Part shown: positions 42,052 to 50,739 of the stretch, piece by piece
How the letters are laid out: each line of letters begins with the position of its first letter
Numbering within the stretch: position 1 is the stretch's first letter
NCBI GenBank assembly: GCA_016716405.1
Contig: JADJWK010000003.1
Location: forward strand, 372,001-436,000
Reading direction: 5' to 3'
Origin: Candidatus Melainabacteria bacterium
Lineage (GTDB): Bacteria > Cyanobacteriota > Vampirovibrionia > Obscuribacterales > Obscuribacteraceae
DNA length: 64,000 nucleotides
The notes under the pieces: generated by a model
Databases searched by the model: none
Told to the model about the DNA's origin: nothing
The model's input: only the letters and a program-made list of their open reading frames with translations
Translations under genes and position numbers: made by a program

Positions 42052-42930
42052 TCAGAGGCTCTCAAACTGAGCCTCGATATCACTGGTATTCCTTCGGGAT
42101 CTATCCAGGAGCGGTCGGACCGTGCCGCTTTGCCGGGCTTCCTCGAGAATGGCCAGATCGACCTCGGCAATCACCAGGGTCTCCTGGTTGAGTTCGCCCC
42201 GGGCGAGGATGCCATCTCGAGCAAAGCCATAATCGCTGGGGGTGAGCACCGAAGCCTGTCCGTAGTTGAGAGACAGGTCCGGAATCTCGGGAAGGGAGCC
42301 GACGGTGGACGATTGAATTACATAGAGCTGGTTCTCTATGGCTCGTGCCTGGGCGCAATAACGGACCCTCAGGAAGCCCTGGCGGTCGTCCGTGCAGGAC
42401 GGCACCAGGAGGAGACGGGCACCGGAGAGGGCGGCGGCCCTGGCGAACTCGGCGAACTCGACGTCATAGCAGATATTGACGGCAAGCTTGCCGATTGCCG
42501 TTTCGAAGACCTTGAGCTCGTCTCTGGGGCTGATCAACCATTCTTCTGTCTCGAAGCGGGTCAACTGGATTTTTCCCTGCACCCCGAATTTGCCTTCCGG
42601 GGAGAATATAAAGCAGTCGTTGAAGACTCTGGAGTCCTCGGCGCCGGGCATGGTGCCGGCGACTATATACATTCCTTGAGTGGATGCTAGCTCGCTCATG
42701 AGCTCTATGAACTCGAGGCGGTATTCAGCCAGTCTCCGAATCGACTTGCTCATACCCTCGTCCGGCGGAAAAAGGCTGAGGAGCTGGCAGGTGAAATATT
42801 CGGGAAAGAGGAGGAGACCGGCCCGGTAGCTCGCCGCTGTCCGGACGATCGTCCCGACCTGGCAGGCGAAATCGTCGAATGAGCTTACCGGCCTGAGGAA
42901 ATACTGCGTAGTAGCGACTTTTATCTTCAA
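42052..42930 (-). CDS. Carbon-nitrogen hydrolase (nitrilase superfamily)
   Basis: 292 residues. The catalytic triad is visible: Glu in LLLFPEYFTCQ, Lys in GVQGKIQLTRFE and Cys in AVNICYDVEFAEFAR. VPSCTDDRQGFLRVRYCAQA is typical of the omega-amidase/amidohydrolase branch. TTG start at 42930, overlapping the kinase stop as TTGA and preceded by GAGG inside the kinase gene; the frame continues upstream only antisense-like inside the kinase. The amide substrate is unknown. Tight coupling to an LRR kinase is unusual. Confidence 0.88.
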   Translation of the reverse strand: MKIKVATTQYFLRPVSSFDDFACQVGTIVRTAASYRAGLLLFPEYFTCQLLSLFPPDEGMSKSIRRLAEYRLEFIELMSELASTQGMYIVAGTMPGAEDSRVFNDCFIFSPEGKFGVQGKIQLTRFETEEWLISPRDELKVFETAIGKLAVNICYDVEFAEFARAAALSGARLLLVPSCTDDRQGFLRVRYCAQARAIENQLYVIQSSTVGSLPEIPDLSLNYGQASVLTPSDYGFARDGILARGELNQETLVIAEVDLAILEEARQSGTVRPLLDRSRRNTSDIEAQFESL

Positions 42931-44858
42931 TAGAGCACCTCGGGAGTACCGCCTGTCTCGGAGCGAAATTTTGCCAGGGCCTCGGAAGTAATCGCCGGGC
43001 AGTCCCGCAGGTCGATTCTGGTGAGCGTTTTGATCTCCCGGAGTGAACGGAGGCATCTTTCGGTTAGCTTTTCGTTGCCGGAGAGATTGAGGTCGGTCAG
43101 GCTGAGATGCTTGAGATGCTCGACATCGGCATCGGAGAGCCCGAGAGAGGCGAGATGGAGGGTTCGCAGACCCTTGATTCTGGCGAGTTCGCCGGTGAAG
43201 CGAGGCTCGAATGCCGTGCGGTCCAGGATGAGAATCGTCAGGGCTCGCGGATGCTCGAGTTTCCCGAGAACACCGATATTCTTGCCGGTAATTCCCTGAC
43301 AACCGGTAAGATTCAGGGTGATGAGCTTGCCTGCCTCACCGATGTAATCCACTGCCTTGTCGGTGATCTTCGTATAGGAAAGATGCAGTGATACCAGAAA
43401 TGGTGAATGCATCAGGATCTTCACGGCTTCATCGGTCAGGTTGGTGCATTTGTTGAGAACCAGTTCGGCAAGCTGTTTCATCTTGATCAGGTGTCTCATC
43501 GATGGATCTTGCACTGCCGAATCGCTCAGATCCAGATGCCGCACAGCCGTGTCCTCGAGTGCCGCAAAGCCCGAGCCGTCGATGTTCTGCTTGCGAATCT
43601 GAAGAATCTCGAACTTCGCTTTGTCTTCGGGAGAGAGCTCGAGCAGTTTTTTGTCTGTCCACTCTCCGGTGAGCGTGTACATCCGGAACTGGGGCTTGTA
43701 ATCGATTGTGGGCGTGAGTTTCTTGTCCTCCAGGGCCCGGGTCGTGTCGGCTCCGATATCGACACCCTGGGTCATCACCGCCAGTTTCTGCCTTTCGGTC
43801 AGTTCCACCTGGCGCTCGGGAAGATGAAAAATCTTGCGCGTCATATCGCCTGAGAAGAGCGACTGGTCGATCAGGAACATGATTCCGGTGCCCAGAACAA
43901 GCAGCGATGATCCCGCCATCAGCGAGAATTTCTTGACGCTCAGTTTTTTCTTCCTGGTCGGATCGAAGTTCGCGTCGAGCTCCAGATTGTGGGTTCCGTA
44001 TCTGAGCGAGTCGGCAAGGGAATTGATCTCTTCTTCCAGAACCTCGAAGGAGCGGGGACGCTTAGCCGGGGACTTCTCCAGGCAGCGGGCCACCAGCTCC
44101 TCCACGGGACGGGGAAACTCGGAGCCTTTGATCTGGGCCAGGGTGGGAGGCGGCTTCTTGATATGCATGAGCACTGTGGCCAGGGGATTGTCCGCCAGAA
44201 ATGGCGGCTGACCGGTGAGCATGGCAAAGAGCAGGCAACCGAAGCTGTATATATCGGCGCGCTCGTCGATCTCTTTGCCGTCACCCTGCTCCGGAGAGAC
44301 ATAGGGTGGCGAGCCAAGCCCGACACCGGTACCGGTGAGGCGCTCGTCATCGCCCACGAAGCGGGCAAGACCGAAGTCCACCACTTTCACCTGGTCTTTG
44401 CCAGTGTCGCCCCGGACGAGCATGATATTGCTCGGTTTGATATCACGGTGCAGGACGCCGTTGCGGTGGGCGTGTCCGAGGGCCGAGGCGATCTGCCCGG
44501 CCAGCCCCAGGGTCTCATCCACAGACAGGGAGCCTTTGTCCTCGAGAAGGTCCTGAAGACTGCGACCCTCGAGCAGGTCCATTACGAGAAACAACTCGCC
44601 GTTGCCTGTCTGACCGAAGTCCATCACCCGCACGATGTTCGGATGGGAAAGCCGGGCGGTAGTCTGGGCCTCCTTCTGGAACCGGGCTGCATAGATACTG
44701 GCATCGAGGTCGAGCATGAGCTTCATGGCGACCTCTTTATCGAGCATCTCGTCGTAACAGCGCAGGACCTTGCCCATACCGCCACGGCCGAGCAGGGCCA
44801 GGACGCGGTATCGCCCGTCTATGACATCATCGACCTCGAAGTCCCGATCGTCGTACAT
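42927..44858 (-). CDS. Ser/Thr protein kinase with transmembrane helix and LRR ectodomain
   Basis: 643 residues. Cytoplasmic kinase ~17-280: LLGRGGMGKVLRCYD, VAMKLM Lys, HRDIKPSNIMLV, VVDFGLAR and YVSPEQGDGKEIDERADIYS (twenty). One membrane helix at ~312-333. Then ~60 residues, then one leucine-rich block (~395-640) of FBXL/Amn1-type repeats such as LVLNKCTNLTDEAVKIL and LNLTGCQGITGKNI, beginning with GEWTDKKL. The order kinase-TM-LRR mirrors plant receptor kinases in reverse. The next paralogue upstream has two such blocks. An active kinase is expected; the ligand is unknown. Confidence 0.92.
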   Translation of the reverse strand: MYDDRDFEVDDVIDGRYRVLALLGRGGMGKVLRCYDEMLDKEVAMKLMLDLDASIYAARFQKEAQTTARLSHPNIVRVMDFGQTGNGELFLVMDLLEGRSLQDLLEDKGSLSVDETLGLAGQIASALGHAHRNGVLHRDIKPSNIMLVRGDTGKDQVKVVDFGLARFVGDDERLTGTGVGLGSPPYVSPEQGDGKEIDERADIYSFGCLLFAMLTGQPPFLADNPLATVLMHIKKPPPTLAQIKGSEFPRPVEELVARCLEKSPAKRPRSFEVLEEEINSLADSLRYGTHNLELDANFDPTRKKKLSVKKFSLMAGSSLLVLGTGIMFLIDQSLFSGDMTRKIFHLPERQVELTERQKLAVMTQGVDIGADTTRALEDKKLTPTIDYKPQFRMYTLTGEWTDKKLLELSPEDKAKFEILQIRKQNIDGSGFAALEDTAVRHLDLSDSAVQDPSMRHLIKMKQLAELVLNKCTNLTDEAVKILMHSPFLVSLHLSYTKITDKAVDYIGEAGKLITLNLTGCQGITGKNIGVLGKLEHPRALTILILDRTAFEPRFTGELARIKGLRTLHLASLGLSDADVEHLKHLSLTDLNLSGNEKLTERCLRSLREIKTLTRIDLRDCPAITSEALAKFRSETGGTPEVLY

Positions 44859-44891
44859 AAGCCTCAGAGTTTATCAGATTCCCTGTGCTGA

Positions 44892-47513
44892 CTAGCGTCT
44901 AACACCGTGGAGCTCGACGTTCCGGCCCTCGCTCACGGTGCGCTCGTAGAACTGATCAATACCTTTCCTGGTGAGGCGGCGGCAACCGGAGACGTCTGCC
45001 CATTCCAGGTCTTTGAGAGCGGACAGGACGGCGAGCGTCTTATCGCCGAGCTCGGGGTTGTATGAGAGGTGGATGCGCCTGGCGTGCACGCCTGCCATTG
45101 ATTCGATATCGCTGTCCTCGAGTCCGACACTGGTGAGACCGATATGGTCGATATGGGGTATTGAGAGAAGCTTGCTGAGATTCTTGCCTTCCAGACCTCT
45201 GCAGTCCTTCATATTGATGCTGCGCACCATTTTTAGACTGTCCAGAGTACTGCCTTTGATATTCGGGCAGCGCTCGAGATTGAGATTGCGGAGGGTTCTT
45301 ATCTCGCCGGCGTAGGCGATTGCCCTGTCCGTAATATTCGTCTCCATAAGCTCCAGGCTCGAGAGGGGCATGGAGCGAAGCCTGGCTATACCATCGTCGG
45401 TAATGTTGTGACATTCATTGAGAAGCAGATGCTCGAGCCTGGGCAGCCTTTTCAGGTGCTCGAGATCCTCGTCCCTGACCGAGCTTTTTGTCAGGTCGAG
45501 GATGCGCAGATTGCTTTGCTTGAGCTGCTCGAATCCGGACAGGTCGTTGTCCATCTCTCGAAAACGGAGATAGGTGACATCGCTGCCGATCATAAGCGGA
45601 ATGTCTTTGGCTCGCCATTCACCGAAGGCCTCATGGTACTGCTGGCTGCCGGAAGGGGGAACGAGGTTCGGGGTCATGATGTCGTGCGTATAGGGGCTGG
45701 CAGCCTGATCGGGATCGGGCTTGATCTTGACCTTTCGGGAAAATGCGGCGGCCAGGGTCCTGATTCCTTTCGGGCTGACATAGGTACAGTCCGAAAGATC
45801 CAGCTGCTCCAGCCGGTGAAGCGACTGGAGCTTCTTTATTCCCGCGTCGGTGAGATTATTGTCTTTCAGCTCGAGCATAGTGAGATTCAGGTCCTTGATG
45901 CAATCCAGATCACTGTCCTTGAGGCTGCAGCTGTTGAGATTGAGTGAGGTGAGCCGGGGCAGTCCCTCGAGGACCGGCAGGCGTGACTTGAGCAGAGGAT
46001 CTCTCGATAGGCTGAGATGAACCAGGCCAACAAGCTTTCCCAGATTCTCTCCCCTTATGTTATGGCAGTCGCCGATGTCGAGATGGTTGATTCCTGTGTT
46101 GGCGGCGATATAGTCGATAGCCCGGTCGGTGATGCGCGTACCCGCCAGATCAAGACGCCGCAGGGTCTTGGATCGGACGAGGGTCTTGATACCGTCATCG
46201 GTGATATTCGTGCAGTTGTCCAGAATCAGGTGCTTGATGTTCTTTATCCGGCTGAGGTGTCCGCAGGCTCGATTGTCTATGCTCGAGCCAGTCAGGTCGA
46301 CGGCCTCGACATCGGTGTTTTCCAGCACCGCCAGTCCTTCGCCGTGAACCTTCGCCTGGTCTCTCATCCGGAATTCGAGGATCTCTTTGTTCTTGAACCT
46401 CTCTTTGAGATCCCTGTCTGTCCAGATGCCGGTCAAAGTGGCGACTTCTTCCATGATGTCCACAGTCGGCTCGGTTTTGACGGTGCTCCTGCCGGCATTC
46501 TGCCTCATAAGAATACGGTTGGTCAGGGACCCGGACAAAAAGAGCTGATCGGCGCCGAATAGAATCAAGACGCCTGCCAGAACCGCTGATGCTGCGATGG
46601 CGGTTCGGAGCTTATTCTCAGGTCTGGCGGATTCGCTATCGACCGACTGCTCAGGCTCGGGATCATGCTTGATCGCATGGTTGATCAGCTCGATCAATTC
46701 ATCGCAGGATTGCGGGCGCTGGGCTGGATCCTTGGCCAGGCACTTCGCGACAAGCGCTTCCACCGGCGCCGGAAACTCTGTTCCTCCAATCTCGGCAAGA
46801 GTCGGGGGCTCCTTTTTCATGTGCATGAAAATTGTCGCCAGGGGATTGTCAGCCTGAAAAGGCGGATGTCCGGTCAGCAGATAGAAAAGCAGGCAACCGA
46901 AGCTGTATATGTCCGAGCGCTCGTCCACGGCTTTGCCGTCTCCCTGCTCCGGAGAGCAGTATGCCGGCGAGCCCAGTCCCACTCCGGTGCCGGTGAGCTT
47001 GTCGTCATGGGTGGTGACTTTGGCAAGTCCGAAGTCCACCAGGCGGATGCTGCGGCTGCCGTCCTCTTCGTCCACCAGCATGACATTGCTGGGTTTGACG
47101 TCTCTGTGCAGGACGTCGTTCTTGTGCGCATGAGAGAGGGCCGAGGCGATATCTGCTGCCAGGTCCAGGGCCTCCTCCACTTTGTAAGGACCATATCCGT
47201 CTACTTCGCTTGCCAGACTGCGCCCTTTCAAATACTCCGCCGCCAGAAAGAGCTCGCCGCTTCCGGTCTGACCGAAATCCAGGATTCTCAGAATATTGGG
47301 ATGATTGAGACGAGCAGTGGCTTTCGCCTCTATCTGGAAGCGCATGGCTTCTTTCTCGGCGTCGACATCGAGCAGAAGCTTGATTGCCACTTCCTTGTCC
47401 AGGATCCTGTCCCGGCATCGGAAGACTTTGCCCATGCCGCCTTTACCGAGCAATTCGATGACCGAATAACGGTCTGCGATCAGATCACCGGGCTCGAAAT
47501 CGGAATGGCTCAC
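44892..47513 (-). CDS. Ser/Thr protein kinase with transmembrane helix and two LRR blocks
   Basis: 873 residues. Kinase ~15-275 (LLGKGGMGKVFRCRD, VAIKLLLD, HRDVKPSNVMLV, LVDFGLAKV, YCSPEQGDGKAVDERSDIYS (twenty)). Membrane helix ~305-325. Ectodomain block 1 (~365-600) begins GIWTDRDL and has ILDNCTNITDDGIKTL. Block 2 (~630-870) begins GEWRAKDI and has LLNECHNITDDGIARL. Both blocks match the single block of the adjacent kinase, so the ectodomain arose by internal duplication. The linker between blocks (KIKPDPDQAASPYTHD) is polar. 33 bases separate it from the next kinase. Confidence 0.92.
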   Translation of the reverse strand: MSHSDFEPGDLIADRYSVIELLGKGGMGKVFRCRDRILDKEVAIKLLLDVDAEKEAMRFQIEAKATARLNHPNILRILDFGQTGSGELFLAAEYLKGRSLASEVDGYGPYKVEEALDLAADIASALSHAHKNDVLHRDVKPSNVMLVDEEDGSRSIRLVDFGLAKVTTHDDKLTGTGVGLGSPAYCSPEQGDGKAVDERSDIYSFGCLLFYLLTGHPPFQADNPLATIFMHMKKEPPTLAEIGGTEFPAPVEALVAKCLAKDPAQRPQSCDELIELINHAIKHDPEPEQSVDSESARPENKLRTAIAASAVLAGVLILFGADQLFLSGSLTNRILMRQNAGRSTVKTEPTVDIMEEVATLTGIWTDRDLKERFKNKEILEFRMRDQAKVHGEGLAVLENTDVEAVDLTGSSIDNRACGHLSRIKNIKHLILDNCTNITDDGIKTLVRSKTLRRLDLAGTRITDRAIDYIAANTGINHLDIGDCHNIRGENLGKLVGLVHLSLSRDPLLKSRLPVLEGLPRLTSLNLNSCSLKDSDLDCIKDLNLTMLELKDNNLTDAGIKKLQSLHRLEQLDLSDCTYVSPKGIRTLAAAFSRKVKIKPDPDQAASPYTHDIMTPNLVPPSGSQQYHEAFGEWRAKDIPLMIGSDVTYLRFREMDNDLSGFEQLKQSNLRILDLTKSSVRDEDLEHLKRLPRLEHLLLNECHNITDDGIARLRSMPLSSLELMETNITDRAIAYAGEIRTLRNLNLERCPNIKGSTLDSLKMVRSINMKDCRGLEGKNLSKLLSIPHIDHIGLTSVGLEDSDIESMAGVHARRIHLSYNPELGDKTLAVLSALKDLEWADVSGCRRLTRKGIDQFYERTVSEGRNVELHGVRR

Positions 47514-47536
47514 TTGAGGCTGTGCTCTCGGACGCT

Positions 47537-48754
47537 CTAAGTAGCTCTGCTATTTTTGAGGCTCATCTCGAGGCTTCTGGCGCCATTTTTCTGGCTGGTC
47601 ACATCGAAGGTCACCACTTCTCCCTGGAGGATGCTGACCAGGACATCACCGGCTACTTCTCGCCGCCAGCCGGTGAGGAGACGGTGCTTGGCGTCGTCCT
47701 TATCCAGCTGGTTGTCTTTCAAGCGGACCAGGGACTGCAACTCGTCTCTGGTGGCGAGATGCTCGGTGGCCAGATCGAGATCGCTGCTTAGAAGCTTGAG
47801 CACCATGAAAAGAAAGTCGGCGGTGAGGATCTCGCTTTTGTAAGGCGCCCGGGAAGAAGGAAAGCTCGGGCATTCTTTGTCCGGGATGGCTTTGCCGGCG
47901 CGTACGCAATCGCTGATATCCTCAGCGAATCGTCTCACCTGATCGATTCTGATTCCGCGCAGTTTTTTCAATGCATCGATAGAGTCGGTCTGCCGGCGGG
48001 CAATCTCGATCATGACATTGTCCGCCAGCAAGGTCCGGGCCGGCTTGTTGAGGGTGCGCGCTTCCTCATCGCGCCAGCCCCAGAGCTCCCTGAGAATTGC
48101 CAGCGCTCGTGGTGGCAGCTTGCTGGCTCCTTTGACCTTGAAGAACTCGGCACTTCGATCGGGGTTATAGAGCTCGTCCTCTTCGTAGGCTCTACACTCT
48201 TCCAGTACCCAGCTCAGGCGTCCGGTTTGTTTCAGGCTCTTTGTGATCTCGTCGTAGAGAGGCTCGAGATAGAGCACGTCGCTGACGGCATAGTCGAGCT
48301 GGCTGGCGGTGAGGGGTCTTTCCTGCCAGTCGCTGAAGCTCTCGGTTTTCGGAATATGGACATTGAGAACTTCGCTGAGAAGCCGCCTGTATCCCGCCGA
48401 ATAGCCATAGCCCGCGAAGCCGGCGGCGATCTGGGTGTCGAAGATATTTCTGGGAATCAGACCGGAGAGATTGTGGACCAGATCGAGATCCTGGCTGGCA
48501 GCGTGCAGGATGGTTAGAATCTCGGGATTGGCTATTCTCTCCCAGAGCGGCATCAGGTCCTGCAATTCAAGGGGATCGACGATACAGGTCTTGCCTTCCA
48601 CGCAACACTGGATCAGGCAGAGGACCGGAAAATAAGTGCGTTCCGGAATGAATTCGAGATCCAGCGCCACACGCCCGGACCGGTCTATGTCTTTGCAAAG
48701 ATCGAGAAGATCCGCCTTTTGGGTAATCAGTCTGGCTGGCGTTTTTTGGCTCAC
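47537..48754 (-). CDS. rnd: Ribonuclease D with HRDC domain
   Basis: 405-residue 3'-5' exoribonuclease for tRNA/stable RNA maturation. DEDDy residues: Asp and Glu in ALDLEFIPERTYFP, Asp in HAASQDLDLVHNL, and Tyr/Asp in LDYAVSDVLYL. The HRDC-like helical domain occupies ~215-295 (LPPRALAILRELWGWRDEEA, twenty). The C-terminal ~100 residues look like the second HRDC-type domain. It is third in the seven-gene run, 29 bases after cysQ and 23 before the LRR kinases. Confidence 0.93.
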   Translation of the reverse strand: MSQKTPARLITQKADLLDLCKDIDRSGRVALDLEFIPERTYFPVLCLIQCCVEGKTCIVDPLELQDLMPLWERIANPEILTILHAASQDLDLVHNLSGLIPRNIFDTQIAAGFAGYGYSAGYRRLLSEVLNVHIPKTESFSDWQERPLTASQLDYAVSDVLYLEPLYDEITKSLKQTGRLSWVLEECRAYEEDELYNPDRSAEFFKVKGASKLPPRALAILRELWGWRDEEARTLNKPARTLLADNVMIEIARRQTDSIDALKKLRGIRIDQVRRFAEDISDCVRAGKAIPDKECPSFPSSRAPYKSEILTADFLFMVLKLLSSDLDLATEHLATRDELQSLVRLKDNQLDKDDAKHRLLTGWRREVAGDVLVSILQGEVVTFDVTSQKNGARSLEMSLKNSRAT

Positions 48755-48783
48755 TTGCTACTCGCTTCTCTCTTTCTTCTCGA

Positions 48784-49599
48784 TTATCGAGGCTCTTTCA
48801 AATGCTTACGACACCAGGACAGGCTGCCCTGTCTTCCCATGATTATCTCGGTCCGGTGCAGAACGCTGGGAAGCGGGAAGGACAATTCGTCGCTTTCCAG
48901 CGTCCCCGCCTCGAGACCGCCTGCCAGGGCAATAGCCGCGGGTCCGGCGGTATCCCAGACTTTCAGTTTGCCCGATAGATGCACGAATAGATCGGCCTGG
49001 TCCTCGAGAATCCGGGCGATTTTCAAGCCGATACTGCCTGTCTTGTAGAGATTGACGGTCTGGAGCTCTTCTACCCAGGGATGGCGGCGGCGATCCCTTT
49101 GGCTCATCATCAGGCGGGTCTCATCCTTGCAGGCGAGGCTATCTTTGACGAACAGCTTCTCGGGCTCGGTGTCCCTGACCTTGCGGAATGCCCCGTATTC
49201 AGGACCGCCGAAATAGCAGCGACCCGGTATGGGCTCGTAAACGAAGCCGAAAACCGGTCTGCCGTTTTCGATGAGCCCGATCATCACCGAGTATTGCCCG
49301 TTGTTCTTTATATAGCTGTCTGTCCCGTCGATGGGGTCGATGAGCCAGACTCTCTCGGTCTCCACCGTCTCGGGATGGCTCTTGTCCTCCTCCGAGACGA
49401 TCTGGTCGCCGGGGAAGCGCTCTTTGAGCTTTTCCACCAGCAACTCCGAGATGGCTATGTCAGCGCTGGTCACCGGGTCGCCTGGTCCGCTCTTGTGCCC
49501 GACGGTGACATTCTCCCGGAGCCTGATGGACATGGCGCCGGCTTCGCCTGCCAGATCGCAGACGAAAAGAATGTCGTCGTCACCGAGGACAGGAGTCAT
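48784..49599 (-). CDS. cysQ: 3'(2'),5'-bisphosphate nucleotidase / inositol monophosphatase family
   Basis: 271 residues. Metal/phosphate motifs: DPVTSADIAISELL, IVSEEDKS (Glu pair), WLIDPIDGTDSYI and VWDTAGPAAIALAGG. Together they place it in the inositol-phosphatase fold with CysQ-like features; CysQ degrades pAp from sulfate assimilation. Start at ATG 49599; the frame upstream to 49779 overlaps the YbjN-like gene and is not conserved. Choosing between CysQ and a generic IMPase is a moderate inference. Confidence 0.85.
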   Translation of the reverse strand: MTPVLGDDDILFVCDLAGEAGAMSIRLRENVTVGHKSGPGDPVTSADIAISELLVEKLKERFPGDQIVSEEDKSHPETVETERVWLIDPIDGTDSYIKNNGQYSVMIGLIENGRPVFGFVYEPIPGRCYFGGPEYGAFRKVRDTEPEKLFVKDSLACKDETRLMMSQRDRRRHPWVEELQTVNLYKTGSIGLKIARILEDQADLFVHLSGKLKVWDTAGPAAIALAGGLEAGTLESDELSFPLPSVLHRTEIIMGRQGSLSWCRKHLKEPR

Positions 49600-49642
49600 T
49601 TTTTGCGTTTGTCCTGTTGAATAGCCGTTGGGATCCTGAGTC

Positions 49643-50131
49643 TTATTTAGCACTACTGCGACTCGCGGCTGCCTCATCCGAGTACATCTGGCAGCCGAAT
49701 TCCTCGGCGAGCTTGTTGTCGAGCAGGTCGGCCACATAGGCGACGTGCCAGACCAGGTCGTCGAGCTCTTCCTGAACAAGACCGAAGGTCGGTCTCTGCG
49801 CCACGACCAGGACGATCTGATCGTGGGTGGAGAGCGCGCAGCTGCTCAGATTGGAGTTGAGGTCCAGGAGCTTGCGATAGCATTGCTCTTTGTTGTTTTC
49901 AGGCAGGAAGACCAGGGGGCTCGTGATTCTGAGCACGGCTCCGTGAGGGCTGTCCTGGATGAATACATAGATCTTGGCGGAGCCTTCGGTGAGCCACCAG
50001 CCGTAGCCCTGAGCGTCCTGGAGGGCATGCTCGGCGGGATCGAGCCCACGGCGCCTGAAATATTGCTCGATCATGCTGATGGCTTCGGTTGCCGCGCCCT
50101 GACTGATTTTATGCGTTCCAAACAAGCCCAT
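49643..50131 (-). CDS. YbjN / type-III-chaperone-fold protein
   Basis: 162 residues from ATG 50131, six bases after GGGGAAAG. Helix AISMIEQYFRRRGLDP is followed by strands (AKIYVFIQDSPHGAVLRIT) and C-terminal LVWHVAYVADLLDNKLAEEF. The alternating pattern is that of the YbjN/CesT-like fold common in cyanobacteria and proteobacteria. Function in bacteria is mostly unknown (stress-related, chaperone-like). First gene of the seven-gene minus-strand run. Confidence 0.75.
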   Translation of the reverse strand: MGLFGTHKISQGAATEAISMIEQYFRRRGLDPAEHALQDAQGYGWWLTEGSAKIYVFIQDSPHGAVLRITSPLVFLPENNKEQCYRKLLDLNSNLSSCALSTHDQIVLVVAQRPTFGLVQEELDDLVWHVAYVADLLDNKLAEEFGCQMYSDEAAASRSSAK

Positions 50132-50422
50132 GTCGACTTTCCCCTGGTTGAAAAACCTGAATGACTGAAAATAAATTCGCCATCTTCTAAAACGGTCAAT
50201 AAGTATACAAGCCCGTGCCCCGGACGACAAACCAGTCTGTCTAATGGTCTGACTTTATAACACAGGCTTCATATTTCAAGTCCTCTTCGTTGCCAGGAGT
50301 GCTTAATCCGGCCGGAAAAAGGAGAAAAAGGAGAAAATGAAAGAAGGATTCCCCGTGGAGGCTGGTTTCCAAGAGTCCGGTCCGGATTCCGAACTTCGCG
50401 GCTGTTACAGGCACCTAAAATT
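50132..50422. other. Intergenic region between the YbjN-like gene and tRNA-Asn promoter
   Basis: Carries the presumed promoter of the minus-strand run near its left end. A purine-rich stretch GGAGAAAAAGGAGAAAATG at 50321-50339 looks like two tandem ribosome-binding sites before a 29-codon frame (50337-50426). I see no other feature. The small frame overlaps the candidate -35 of the tRNA gene and is not called as a gene. Confidence 0.4.
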
Positions 50423-50453
50423 TTGACCCCCATCCCCGACCATGGTGTATTAT
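50423..50453 (+). promoter_or_regulatory. Candidate promoter of tRNA-Asn
   Basis: TTGACC (50423-50428) and TATTAT (50448-50453), with 19 bases between them, slightly long. It ends 40 bases before the tRNA. A small hairpin GTCGGT-GG-ACCGAC follows in the leader. Confidence 0.4.
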
Positions 50454-50493
50454 GGTTTTTGTCGGTGGACCGACCCTTTCGTGTTTGACTCGT

Positions 50494-50565
<72 letters not shown>

Positions 50566-50571
50566 TTTCAT

Positions 50572-50599
50572 AAAAAGCCTCGCTTCGGCGAGGCTTTTT
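50572..50599 (+). terminator. Rho-independent terminator after tRNA-Asn
   Basis: Perfect stem AAAAAGCCTCGC / GCGAGGCTTTTT with a TTCG tetraloop, followed by C. Could also work on the opposite strand, because the A run gives a U run there. Confidence 0.9.
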
Positions 50600-50739
50600 C
50601 TCTGGCAGCCGATGGTGGCACTTGCAGTATCAGCAACGAGTATAGTTATGAGGACGAAAAACCGGGGACTGCCGGCCGATAGATTCGGTTTTCAGTGCTG
50701 GTGGTCAAGTTCTCTATTCTCACCGGGGTCGGGTATTGA

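Noticed and set aside
42931..43302. N-terminal extension of the nitrilase
   Set aside because: It is the kinase gene read in another frame; the TTG overlapping the kinase stop gives a normal-length nitrilase.
46665..47540. 291-codon plus-strand frame, and a similar one at 43989-44891
   Set aside because: Antisense to the two LRR kinases; their similarity to each other only reflects the paralogy of the kinases.
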